From NCBI GenBank assembly GCA_003614735.1, contig KZ992446.1, positions 1 to 59,316 of the forward strand: a DNA stretch of 59,316 bases, written 5' to 3'. Shown here one piece after another: positions 1 to 10,343 of this stretch. Each line of letters begins with the position of its first letter. Positions within the stretch are counted from its first letter, which is position 1. Made by a program: the position numbers and the translations under genes. Source of the DNA: Thamnocephalis sphaerospora. Its lineage: Eukaryota; Zoopagomycota; Zoopagomycetes; Zoopagales; Sigmoideomycetaceae. The notes beneath the pieces are model-generated. The model was not told where the DNA came from. It searched no databases and worked only from the letters and a program-made list of their open reading frames with translations.

Positions 1-82
1 AGCCGCTAATCAGGCTGGGGGTGTGGCGCCAGGCGCCCCATGAGCTCAAAATAAATCCTAAGTGGGAACTCCCCCAGTAACC

Positions 83-99
83 AAAAAAAAAAAAAAAAA
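83..99 (+). repeat. poly(A) tract of 17 nt
   Basis: Seventeen consecutive A residues lie just upstream of the LINE ORF1-like remnant. A poly(A) run next to retroelement sequence can mark the 3' end of an older retrotransposed copy, but no target-site duplication was identified, so this stays a suggestion. Confidence 0.6.
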
Positions 100-125
100 C
101 CCAAGAACCACCTTCCTCTCGCGCG

Positions 126-1098
126 ATGTTGATGAGAGCAAAGCATATGCCGACGCCACGCGCAATGGCAGCCGGCAATTCAAACGCATGGCGCACCGTA
201 GGCTGTGAGTCGAGCAGGAGAGGGCCACCAAAAAAGCCCAGCCCCGAAACCCGCGGACGATAACTTGGTATACCAGCCATTCAGCACACTTCGCCTACGA
301 AACAGAGACGAAAGCGAGTTGGTGGTGCTTCAAAAGGGTCTCCGCCCGAGAGTGGCCGAATACGCATACAAAAACGCGCTCTCATATGACTTCTCAGCCT
401 TTGACGACAAATGGCGCGAAGCAGGTGACTATTTAACCAAATTGAATAGCACCAAGAATCTTAAAACCCGCCACCAGCAGGTTGAAATCGGATATGAAGA
501 CGAGAAGGCGCTGGAAAAGGCACAGGAGAAGGGTGTCTCCTTCCGCGGTCGGCAGATCTTCATCACGCGAGTGTACGAGGCCTGCAAAACTCTCGTCGAG
601 GTGCAAGTGGAGAACATGCGCATGAGTACTCATGTCCAAATGACGAAAGCGCTCATCGAGTCCTTCAACCCATTTGGCAAGATTGTGGACGTCAGCCTTC
701 TCATGGTGGATTCGGGCAGAGTGATGACACGATACGCATCGATGATGATCAGTACGGTCATCAATGTCGAAAACAAGTCGCGGCCGACATTATTCGAGGT
801 CGACGGTCAACCGGTGTTGCTCTGGTGGCAGGGAATGGACAAAATGTGCCATTACTGCCATCAGCCTGGTCACGTCTTGCTCAGCTGTGAAAAGTTGATC
901 AAATAGCAGCAGCGTGAGTCGCCGAGCAAGAAGCGGCTACAGAAGGAGACAAGAGACTGCCCAACGAAAGGCTCGGCATCTGCGGGCACCCAAGAAACGA
1001 GCGATGTCAACGTTTTTTTCACTTCTCTTCCCCACTACCGCCACTACCGGTCAGGGAGTGGCGGATGGTACAGCCGTACGTCGACTAGACACGAGTAG
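126..1098 (+). mobile_element. decayed LINE-type ORF1 (gag-like) fragment with CCHC zinc knuckle
   Basis: The main open frame runs from about 205 to 906 and ends in a retroelement-type zinc knuckle, CHYCHQPGHVLLSC (C-x2-C-x4-H-x4-C), preceded by a region that resembles the RRM-like part of LINE ORF1 proteins. That frame has no ATG of its own: it starts after a TAG at 199-201. An ATG-initiated frame at 126 runs into the same region in another phase, and the two could be joined by a 1-nt shift near the A6 run at 230-235. Directly after the knuckle comes a TAG at 904-906, after which the same frame stays open for 63 codons with a basic, Ser/Thr-rich composition typical of the region following a knuckle. 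No reverse transcriptase follows. I read this as an orphan, degenerate ORF1 copy. A domesticated zinc-knuckle gene is less likely because of the breaks. Confidence 0.6.
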
Positions 1099-1747
1099 CC
1101 ACGAGTATTCCGGCATTGCCGGCAGCCGAGAGGGTTTCCCAGCTAGGAGTGTTTTTTTCCAAGTGGTTTATCTCCCTGTACGGTTTTCTCCCTGACAGAG
1201 TCCCGAATGATTTCCTACATGGTCACAAGTGATTTCCACTATTGCAATCCTGCGCCAAGGAGATTGGTACTGGCGCAGTTGGGCTGAGTAGCCTTAACGA
1301 GGCCGCAATGGAACTGCTGGGATAGACATAGGCCGCACGCTGGCTTGCAGCAGTGGCGAGCATACCAGGACCTTCGGCTGTCTGTCCTCACTCGTACGCA
1401 CCACGCAGCCATCATGTTCAACGAATCCACGACAACGGCCCACCTGGCCGCGAATCACCGTTACCAGTCCTATCACGCTTCGCAACTAATTACAGCGTGA
1501 CCAATTCCGCGCACTCCGCTTCACCTCCACCTCCAACGTCGCTTAGCTCGGATATGGTCAAATGCAAAACCCGATATTAGTGCGTTGGTAAGATGGCTTT
1601 ATTTGCTAATGAGCTGAATCGGTACGCTTGCCAGCGGCTTACAGTCTTCAACGCTCGCTTTCTGCATTGGTAGAAATTCGACATGCAAGGCGAAATCGCA
1701 GGTCACATTACTGCTCCTCTATTTTTCAAAGCTCTTCCTTTTTCCGG

Positions 1748-1848
1748 AAACGTACTTTACACAAACCATTGCAAACCATTTCTTGGAGCCGTGGACCCAG
1801 CAGCGCAGTCTACACGGCCGCAGATAGAATTGCATAGCTATTCTAGCA
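1748..1848 (-). repeat. inverted repeat, left arm
   Basis: The reverse complement of this arm matches 2060-2155 in order over about 100 bases, at roughly 75% identity by eye. The core around 1791-1813 is essentially identical to the reverse complement of about 2093-2116. About 210 bases separate the arms. It could be a decayed foldback or MITE-like element, or two inverted copies of a longer repeat. Confidence 0.65.
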
Positions 1849-2059
1849 TCATGAAAAATCGATATACGGGCAGACTGGTAAATTTTAGAACGGTTGAAAA
1901 CATTATGGGGTTGACACTCTGCCTTGGACGTGCTTATCAATGCGCTTGCTTGTTGCAAACAGGGTAGTGCTGCACCGCCTTCAAGTTGCTAGCTTGTCTG
2001 CATCAACGAATACGCCCTGCGTGTGTACTGTTGGTTTGTTTGGAGGAGTCTTTACATGG

Positions 2060-2155
2060 CGCTAGAATACCTCTGTGCTTCTATATGCGATCCTGTAGAC
2101 TGCGCTGCTGGGTTCACGGCTCTAACATGCTACAATGGTTTGCGCAAAGTATGTT
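2060..2155 (+). repeat. inverted repeat, right arm
   Basis: Partner of 1748-1848. The best conserved part is about 2093-2116, and similarity continues to about 2155 with small gaps. The arms are too diverged for a recent insertion. Confidence 0.65.
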
Positions 2156-2548
2156 TGCTCTAATTTGCTATGATTGTGTCAGCGCATTGAAGATACAATG
2201 TAGAGTGCAATAGAATGGCATCGTTTATTCATTGTGCGTATCGACGGCGCACCAGGCAACGCTTTACATTTTACACTGATACTGTAGAATATTGCGGTGC
2301 TAAAGCACAGCAGAACAAAACGATCACAAGGGTGTGCCGCAGACAACAGTGGTGGCGGGCCTGCAGGAGGCATGCTAGTGTGTTGCTAGCAGCTTATGGT
2401 GATACTAGTAAACACCAGGATGCTTGCCTACAACAATAAACTGCCCGGCTGCAACCGACGCCAGCGCCACCTTCTTCCCTTACAATCTGCCTGCACTCGT
2501 CTACTCACCGCCTTGGTCTTGTGCCCGCCATCATTCGCACGATCAAAG

Positions 2549-2752
2549 ATGCCGCAGTCTTCCTCTACCGTCCGTCGCGATCCGTGGGCGAAGCTTGAGG
2601 CGTGGCGGAAGCATCCTGTGTTCAGCCGGACTGCCCAGCTGCGCGCCTCGTTCCCCGGCCTTGGAATCGCCACCGTTGCCTTTGCCGCATACTGCGGCGT
2701 GGAATGGGCTCTCACGAAGAAGAGCGACAAGCCTGCCGAGGGCCATCACTAG
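2549..2752 (+). CDS. NDUFB3: NADH:ubiquinone oxidoreductase B12 subunit (NDUFB3-like)
   Basis: A 67-residue, intronless protein of mitochondrial complex I, expected to be an accessory membrane-arm subunit in the inner membrane. The family block RRDPWAKLEAWRKHPVFSR is followed by FPGLGIATVAFAAYCG, the conserved glycine-rich start of a single transmembrane helix, and then a short charged tail. The frame is open upstream to 2396, but the ATG at 2549 gives the family's usual size and puts the DPW motif a few residues from the start, so I chose it. The upstream part is pyrimidine-rich leader. Presence of this subunit implies the fungus keeps a proton-pumping complex I. The start is good to within a few residues. 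Confidence 0.85.
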   Translation: MPQSSSTVRRDPWAKLEAWRKHPVFSRTAQLRASFPGLGIATVAFAAYCGVEWALTKKSDKPAEGHH

Positions 2753-3049
2753 GGGTATGTGCGGCGTGTGACGTGGAACGCGCGCACGCACGTCGCTAAT
2801 CAGCCAGAGTTTTGTAGCAATTGCGCTCAGAGACCAGCAACGCGCCTAGGCGGCAGTGGGAATCAGAAGTGTGCCTGCTTAACCTAATAGCATACATAAG
2901 CTATCGACGTCACTGGTGTGCATGTTTGCTTTGGGGCACACGTATGCTAAATGATATTCAATGCGTGGATATAACGCTGCGCACAGCTCAACGGTCTTGA
3001 GGCAGATGCGGGCGAAAAGTGTACAGTGAACGCATGGGTGCAGCGGTGC

Positions 3050-6000
3050 TCAGTGAACCGCCGCTGGCGTGTCCGGAGCACTCGTCTCCTCGTCGGCGCC
3101 ATGGTTGCCAACTATGCTGACCTCGTCATCGTCGGTGAGAAAGTATTTGAGAAAGTGCTGCTTGCGCGGCAAAAGATCCTGATGGAAGCGCTCTGCCGCC
3201 GCATCTCTGGTGCGCAGCAAGACGGCCGAAAAGACCACAGCTGTACGATGGCGGCGGTGCATAGTGGTAAGCAACGTGCGCGCGGCATGCTTTGCTCATG
3301 CAGCGCCACCTACCCAGCTTGTCCAGATTATCCAGTGGCTCGCCATTGTTCACTTCTTCATCCTGGTCGTACAGCCTATCGCTCGTCTGCTTACTTTGCC
3401 AGACCAGTACCAGGCGCAGAAAGGCCGTTAGATAGATGAAAACGTTCATGTGAATACGCGGCAGGGTTTCCAGAGTCTAAGGGTGGCATATGCAAGTCGG
3501 TCAGAAAAGAGTGCGTACGTGGCAATCAAGTGCAGCATAAGTTACCTGCAGCACAGCGTCCTTGCCCATCGTGGCTGCGTCAAGGCAGCGTTGGTAGTGA
3601 TCAAACGGTATGACAGGCTCAGGAAGCGCCTCCAGGAAGCGCAGCAGTGTCTCTGCCATTGCATGGACACTCTGCGCAAGATCCAGCTGCACCGTGGTTG
3701 TGCTTGTTGGCAGTCCAGCATCAATGGCTTGCTCCTGAGATAGCTCGTTTTGTGGCCACGCGTCTTCGCTGATCAACTTATCAAACTCAAACTCAACGCC
3801 AGTGTCCAGACAATCGCGAATGTATGCCATGATATACGGGTTGCCTGCTTGCATGAACAGATGGGGCTTGATAGAAACAAATGGACGCGTGCACCTCCGT
3901 TAGCTTTATGACAAACGCAGCAAATGGCAACCGCTACGTACCACATGCTCTGCGTGGAGTTGCAGATAGTCGACAATGCGCCAGATCTCGCGTGGCATGC
4001 TCAGCTGATTCTCCTCTGGAAGTAGCTGCATCTCGGCAACGTCAACTGCTCGAACCGGTTTGGTGAGACGCACCAGTCGCTCCAGACTCGTAGCAAAGCA
4101 GGTCGGTATATAGGACGCAGACACAGACACAAAAAAGTCCTTGCCGTTGTCCAGGTGCAAAATCAAAATGTCCTCAAGCATGTCCTCACCGGCATTCAGG
4201 GCTGGCGCAGACACTGCATCCACCAAAAGTGTCATGCTGATGGTCGCCTTGTCACCTACACAGCCACGAGACAGGGATAAGCACGGGATGACGGAGGCGA
4301 CGTGGTTCGCGTGCGCACTTACCGGGCACCAGCATGGTTGTGGGCGGGTTGACCCAGAGCCACGGCTTGCAGATATTAGACTCTTGTAGCTTTGGAATGA
4401 AACGACACTGGGCCGTGACCTGATGTCGTCGGCGCTGTTGGTATAGGATGCAGAAGCAGTGATGGCAGCGGCTGCACTTACCTGACCAATATTTTCAATG
4501 ACAATAGTCTCGGTGACTGACTGCTCATATCTGACCTGTCCAAAGTCGATGAGCAGGCGCGATACCTTTACGTCTGGCATGCACTCGTTTTCGTATTTGT
4601 CCAGCTCGCGAATAATGCTGGCATGTACGTCCGCTTGTTTCTCTGGAATGATGGTCTTTACCTGCACTAAACGTTAGTACTGCCGCACAGCGCCCAGTCG
4701 CATGTGGTTGGCTGCAATAATTCACCTGAACATCAAACTCTGCGCTGACTGGTTTATGATCACTGGAGAGCAGCTCAGGGTGGCTACTGTATCGCTGCTG
4801 CTTGATGTACTTTGCCGCGCCAGAGCGGCTACGCCACAGAATGCGATCACACCAGGACGGAGTACGCTGCTTCTCGCTAATGTTGTATGCGCGAGTATTA
4901 GCAGCTGCAGCTGGCAGTATGTGGCGCCACGTTAGGATTGGTAGACACAACGCACCTTGTATCATAGTTGTTGGTTCCGACATCAAACTTGTACGTTGGC
5001 GGAAACGTGATGGTGCCCTCTTCGAATCCTTCAAACACACTCTTTACCCGTCTTTGTTGCAGCAGCTAGTTTAAGTAGAAAAATGAGCTTAGTGCAATGA
5101 CATAAGCCGCGGCAGAATGGAATACCTGATCGTGTTCCAGTAGCGTATCCATGCTACCCTGCTTAAGTTGCTTTTTCACATCATGGTGAGGCAGGCTCAC
5201 GCGATAATTGAGATCACCAAGCCAGATCAGATGGCTTTCAGTGGTGCGGCACAGATGCGCTGTATGTGAGCCAGAGTGCACGCACTGGCGCACGATAGCC
5301 CCGTAACGTACTCATTATCAAACACGCCGAGGTACTTTTGTGTGCTGCCCGGCAGATAGCTAGTCAGACTGGCCGTGGAATAGCTTGATGGGCGTTGGGC
5401 ATTGGCTGGCAGGGCAAGATTTGGAAAGAGCGCGCGACGCACAATCTCGACATAGTCCTGCTTGCGTCGCTGCACCTGAATTGCATCGGCTGCCAGATGC
5501 GAGTTGATAAAGCAGAGATACGAGTCCCGGAAGCGCAATCGTATGCCGACGGCGCCCTTGTTTCCCTAGTGTCGCGCTGCGTCAGTGGGCATGCGATACT
5601 GCCGCCAACAGCTACTCTACTCACCACCATGCCCATAAGGCCACAGCCAATTGAAGTCGTCGTGACTTCCTGCACCTCGTTCAGCGCGTCCTTCTTTACG
5701 TAGACCACGATCAACATGCCAACGAGCTGACGCGAGATAAGCTGTGTTTGGACAGTGATCCATGTGTGCATTAGCTGCGATATCCACATAGGATGATTGT
5801 ATGTATCACCTTGGCATACTTGGATTTGGTTTGAGCCAGTGCGTCCTCGATGGCGCCGCACCATTCTTCCTCCCGCGTATTGTCCGCAATAAGGTAGGCC
5901 TCCGCACTAAGATCAAGTTCCTGGAAGCTGCGTACCAATGCTTGAATTAGTCCATGGGCAATGGAGGCGTAGCTCGTTGTGTACATTCTCCGCTTTGCTT

Positions 6001-7431
6001 ACCCAATCGCGTAGATGTCTGGATCCTCATCGCTGCAGAGCCAGCTGTGGAGTGACTCGCTGGCATACCGGCCATTGACATTCCAGGTGCCAGCAAACAC
6101 ACTGTGTGCGGTAGAGTGTGGATGCCATGAGCAAGTGTCCTCCATCAATGCCAGCAACCGTCAGTTGCTAGCACCATACCGTATTGGCGCTCGCTCTGTA
6201 AATTCGTCTTCGCGGTCAAGCAGCTGCTTTGCCACCCATTCCTCCTTGACTGCGCGCAGATCAGATCCAGCCGATATGCCCGCGTCCATTGCTGCATCTG
6301 ACGTGACCGCCATTCCCACATTGGAGAACGACATGAGTGGATTACTGCGTGTCTTTCTGAATCCTACGGCGAAGAACTTTTTTCGTCAAAATCTTCACTT
6401 TGTCCACTGTATTGCGGTATGCATACTAACCATATGGTGCAGATATTTGGCTGTTTCCGGTTTCAAAAACCGTCGCTAACAGCGCACAGGCATCAGCAAC
6501 CTGTCGACAGTGTTGTCCACGGCGCCGCCATGTCAGCTTACCATTTACCATACTGGTGTTCTCCACAGTATTATCCATCTGGTCGACTACCGAGTAGTAC
6601 TGGATCCAGCGATGGCTACTTCCGTTTGCATTGAAACCGTGGTCCTCTTCATACCAGGATATGGCGCATGTCAGCGCTCCAGCCACCATGCTTGCACATT
6701 ATCACTTACGTGCCACGTCGATAAGACGCTTCAGTTCAATCAGCATCTGCTCCATGTTGTCACCGCGTGGTAGCTCAAACTCCACAGTCTCCTGGCCGCT
6801 CACAAAGCGGAATGCCACGTCTTTATATCGTGCTGCAGTTAGCGATGGCTACTCTATCACTGCCGCCGCCGCCGCCGTTGCTCTGGTCTCACCGTTGCCA
6901 CTAGCTGACTGCGGGCCATCTTGGTTGCCAGCCACTAAGATACAAGCATGATTGTGTCAAGGACACGATAGTGAGTAAGAGTTTGCTCAGCCTGCCGATC
7001 CTAGCAATTGTCACTGCCCAAAGACCTACAGCGTGCAACCTTAAAGTCTGCATAGACCGCAAGCTTCTGCCGAATAGCAATGGTAGCCCCAGTGCGCTTC
7101 AAAAAGAATAGTCTAGCCGTTGCACGACACGCGGAGGGCGCCGCTATCAGCCGAATGTCCGTGCGCGGAGTCGTCCTCCGCCACGCACCCGCCCTCTTCC
7201 ACGCCCGACTGAGTGTTGACGATAACGGAGAGAATGCGGCGATCTCGAAGCGTTGCGTCAACCAGAATCTTCACCTCTACACAGTAAGCGCGCTAGGTCA
7301 AGGGTTTGTACGGTCTCTGACGGCCGACACACATGCAGGCAGGTTGTCTCTGCGACGCCAAAGGATATCAGTTTGGAAAGCTCAGTGGGACGCAAGATGC
7401 GAGCAATTGGCTCGCGCAGATTCTTCTCCAT
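3050..7431 (-). CDS. OCRL/INPP5B-type inositol polyphosphate 5-phosphatase with ASH and RhoGAP domains
   Basis: Many-exon gene. Exon 1 (7431-7333), exon 2 (7274-7189) and exon 3 (7112-7040) encode a PH-like domain. The 5-phosphatase domain shows FAGTWNVNGR (about 6090), FQELDLSAEAY-type sequence (about 5925), INSHLAA (about 5500), WLGDLNYR (about 5220), PSWCDRILWR (about 4850) and SSDHKP (about 4770), so all catalytic motifs for removing the 5-phosphate of PI(4,5)P2-type lipids are present. An ASH beta-sandwich follows (about 4580-4100) and then a RhoGAP domain with RFLEALPEPVIP and NVFIYLTAFLR. Where an active RhoGAP has its arginine finger this one reads PHLFMQAG, so, like human OCRL, it is probably a GTPase binder and not a GAP. 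Expected role: phosphoinositide turnover on endosomes and Golgi. ATG at 7431 chosen because the PH-like sequence begins soon after it. Exon borders in the middle are approximate. Confidence 0.88.
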
Positions 7432-7655
7432 GGCCGACAAGCTGGCAGTGCAAGTAGCAAATGCAGCGTCAGCGATGGCTAGCCAGCCGTGCAGAGGACA
7501 GAGTGGACGATGAGAAGGCGCCAAGTGAAAGCGGCGGAGCAGGTGGGCTGGCGGAAAGAAGACTAAGCACGTCACGGCCACCGTCATCGTCGTCCCTTCG
7601 TGACCCGCACACGTGAGGCACACCCAAGTGTGCTCGTTTATTCCTCGCCTAACGT

Positions 7656-8602
7656 CTACACGCGGTAGAGTGTCTCGTCATCCGAAGTAATCGAGTGCAT
7701 GGTTAAGCGCGCGCTTGTCCTATGGTCCAGCGACGGCGACCGTGAAGCCTGATCCAACAGAGCCTACGACAAGGCGTCGTTGGTCAGCACATGCGTGTGT
7801 GTGTGTGTGTCTTTGCCATCACCCGCCACCTTGCACACGCTTCGCCTGCGTCGTACCTGCAGCCGTTGGTTCTCCTCCTGCAACCGCTCCATCTCACTTT
7901 GTAGCGGGTCCATGCGCTGTTTGGTGACGCTGGCAATCTCCTCGAGCAGGCCAGCACGCTCGCGCTGCCACTCTTGCTCGCGCTTGGCCAACAGCGCCTC
8001 TAGTCGCATGCACTCGCTGTCCCTCGAGGCATCAAAGCCAAAGGCAAAGAGTTGTCGCAGCGAAAACTTGCCCGAGGTTGACCGCAGCGCGCTGATCTCG
8101 GTTTCGTGTTCTACAAGTGTAGACTGCAGCTTTGTCACCTGCAGCAACGTCAACCGTCTGGCCTGCACCACTGCATCAGTCCACGACAGCCTACCTGGGA
8201 GGTGAGGCAGTCCACTTTGCTTAGCAGGTCGTCGTCCTGCGAATACCGCACTTCATGCTGCTGCTGGACCAGCTGAGGAGGAAGGACAGGGGGAAGGTTA
8301 ATCGCTGTCAAACTGGGTGACGCCATCAAAGGTGCGCTACACCTGCCTCCTGCTGCCATAGGTTAAAGCTAGCTTCCATTTGAGCCAGCTGCTCATTCGC
8401 CACACGAATGTGCTCTGGTGACAGCGGGTTAGCCAGTCATCCCTTGCGAGGACTGACGCTGTGCTGGCGCACCTCGCATATACTCGTTCTCGCTTTCCAA
8501 ATCATCGTCAGAGTAGCGCTCAACCGCCGGCTCCACGCTGTCGTCACTCCACTCGAGTGCCAGCTCATCGCTGCGCTCGCTCCACGTATCGTCTTCGAGC
8601 AT
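7656..8602 (-). CDS. coiled-coil protein of unknown function
   Basis: Spliced gene of about 220 residues that I do not recognise. The N-terminus is acidic (LEDDTWSERSDELALEW, then YSDDDLESENEY). The middle and end form a long heptad-rich coiled coil with Gln, Glu and Leu, including LEEIASVTKQRMDPLQ and MERLQEENQRLQ, and the tail is a short Ser/Thr-rich stretch ending at the TAG at 7656-7658. Four or more exons join cleanly in frame (for example YMRE across an intron with a GGCTAAC branch site). One intron contains a (GT)n run near 7797-7812. The ATG at 8602 is the likely start; an in-frame ATG at 8656 would add 18 residues. The gene lies 224 bases upstream of the OCRL-like start on the same strand. 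A role as tether or scaffold is only a guess from the coiled coil. Confidence 0.6.
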
Positions 8603-8952
8603 GGTTGCGCTGATGCGGTCTACTGTAAAACGAAGCGTTCTGCTTGCCGCAAGCACTGCGCAAGCAAAAGCAAGGCGTTGGGTTGGGGTATGTGCAGGCG
8701 GGGATAAGATACAGGATGCAGAAGCAAGCTGGCCGCCGGTCGGTGGGCAGGCGGCCGTGTTTTCCTCTGGCTTCGCTCACTGCAGCACGTGCAGCGGCAT
8801 GCACGTAACTAATTGCGTGCCGACACAGCGTCGCACCAGACCGTTGTTGGCCACAGCACCCTGCAAAGAGAAGAAATATGCGCGGCCGACCAGCGCTCGC
8901 TTGCATGTAGCTTTAGTACGCCCGAAGGCTGTGCCGTGCACCAAAAGATCAT
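8603..8952. other. short intergenic region between EMC10 and the coiled-coil gene
   Basis: On the minus strand this holds pyrimidine-rich sequence with two acceptor-like sites (around 8858 and around 8660) and a 27-codon open stretch at about 8775-8858. It may be a leader with a 5'UTR intron for the coiled-coil gene. I could not join it in frame, so it is left unassigned. Confidence 0.35.
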
Positions 8953-9930
8953 CTACTTGCGCGCACCGCCGCCGCCGCCACCGCCGCCACCCTGAGCGCC
9001 GCTCGCCGCTGGCTCTTCACCACCGGCGCCGCCCAGCATCAGCATGATCACCACCGGGATGACAATGTGCCAGTATTTGGCAAAGAAGCTGCGGTCGTCA
9101 ACCTCTTCCTTTTGGCCTGGCTTCATCTCTGGGTCCAGTCGCTTAAGGCGAGGCCTGGCATGGTGGGCGGCAGGGGTCAGCGATGCTGATAGGTGCCATG
9201 CATAGGCGTTGAACACTCACTGTTGTGCCTGAACTGGTGCCCGACCACGCACCGTTACCTGCCAACGCCATTCGCCCGTCGTGTAAGCAGCGAGATGCAT
9301 GCACATATCAGTTGCGTCGCTTGCTTGCCTTTATCTGGTCGTCCGTGTACGCGTGCGCGGGCGTAATGTCAAAGTGCGAAAACTCTCCTGTGCACATACG
9401 CGGCAGATGATCAGTAGCTTGGCGTGCGGCACATGCCTCTCTCGTGTATCGGTGCGTACCCGAGTCCGAGAAGCCAAGCGTCACCAGCGCCGATGGGGGG
9501 ATGCGCAGCTGCGTGTGGGCACACGCGCATTAGCATCATGACCCTACTGCTGGACGGCTGCCGCGTGCCGGTGGGCATGAGCGGCGCCGCTTACCATGCG
9601 CGCCGTCTGGATGCCGGTCGCCTTTTCCTCAACGGTGACGAGGACAGGGTCGGTGGTTGCCTGCCAGCCGGCCGCGCCGACCTCAAAGCGTCCAGCTTGC
9701 GTGTCCGATTCGTAGACGAGACTGCCGAGTGAAACGCGATCGTGCGCACCAGGCGTTTCACGCCATGCGATGAACTAAACGTTGCCACCGCCATGGTCGC
9801 CGGTTGGAAGCATCGCCGTGGATGAGCGGCGGTGCAGGTTTGAGCTGTCCGGCGAATACCGCCTTACCTCTCGTTGGGCTGCGGCTACACCGCCGAGCAG
9901 GGCCACCGCCAGCAGTGCGGTAAAACGCAT
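8953..9930 (-). CDS. EMC10: ER membrane protein complex subunit 10 (EMC10)
   Basis: Single-pass ER subunit of the EMC, the insertase for tail-anchored and some multipass proteins. Exon 1 is a signal peptide (MRFTALLAVALLGGVAAAQ). Lumenal exons follow (starting FIAWRETPGAHDRV, then LRIPPSALVTLGF and GEFSHFDITPAH). The last exon has the family hallmark DDRSFFAKYWHIVIPVVI, a transmembrane helix, and a glycine-rich tail of nine Gly ending ARK, almost as in animal EMC10. The chain is about 200 residues, somewhat short of mammalian EMC10. The intron at 9328-9259 has a GC donor (AAG|GCAAGC); the others are GT-AG. The ATG at 9930 is fixed by the signal peptide. The gene is divergent from the zinc transporter at 10344, and the two share about 400 bases of upstream DNA. 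Confidence 0.9.
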
Positions 9931-10343
9931 AGTAGACAGCAGCGTGGTGGGCCGTAGGATAAACGGCCACGTATGGGCAGCAATAGACACACCAAAGGTG
10001 GGGAGGGAAAGAGGCACTATTCGGTTATTGGAAACAACGTGTTGAACTTCATCGCGTAGTAAACCACCGTCTGCGTTCCATATCCTCCAACTTGACCTCT
10101 CCGTGCTCCTTTCCCGTTGCTTCTTGCTTTCCGGTCCACGTAAAGTAACTTTTGCTGCTTCCACGCCGCCTTATCTGTCACTGACGCACGCGCACCTCCC
10201 TACATCGCACCTATCTGCTCTTTCTCTTTGCTGCATCTCCTTTCTGTGCCTTTACGCTCTTCACAACAGCCTCAGCATTGCCTGTCGGTTGCTATCTTGG
10301 CGCGCCTTTGACAGTGTGCACTTGCTAGCTGCGCGAGGCTTTC
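9931..10343. promoter_or_regulatory. shared upstream region of EMC10 and the zinc transporter
   Basis: This 413-base gap separates divergent starts. The plus-strand half nearest 10344 is strongly pyrimidine-rich, as in other leaders of this window. No TATA box or defined operator is evident. Confidence 0.45.

Larger units (their letters stand above)
1199..2548. other. gene-free stretch with an inverted repeat
   Basis: No frame here shows a recognisable domain or credible exon chain. Composition is more AT-rich than the flanking genes. The only structure I see is the inverted repeat pair at 1748-1848 and 2060-2155, listed separately. The last 100 bases are the leader of the NDUFB3-like gene. 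Confidence 0.5.

Noticed and set aside
8775-8906. Possible extra exon after EMC10, or first exon of the coiled-coil gene
   Set aside because: Acceptor-like sequence and 27 open codons exist, but no donor gives an in-frame join of normal intron length.
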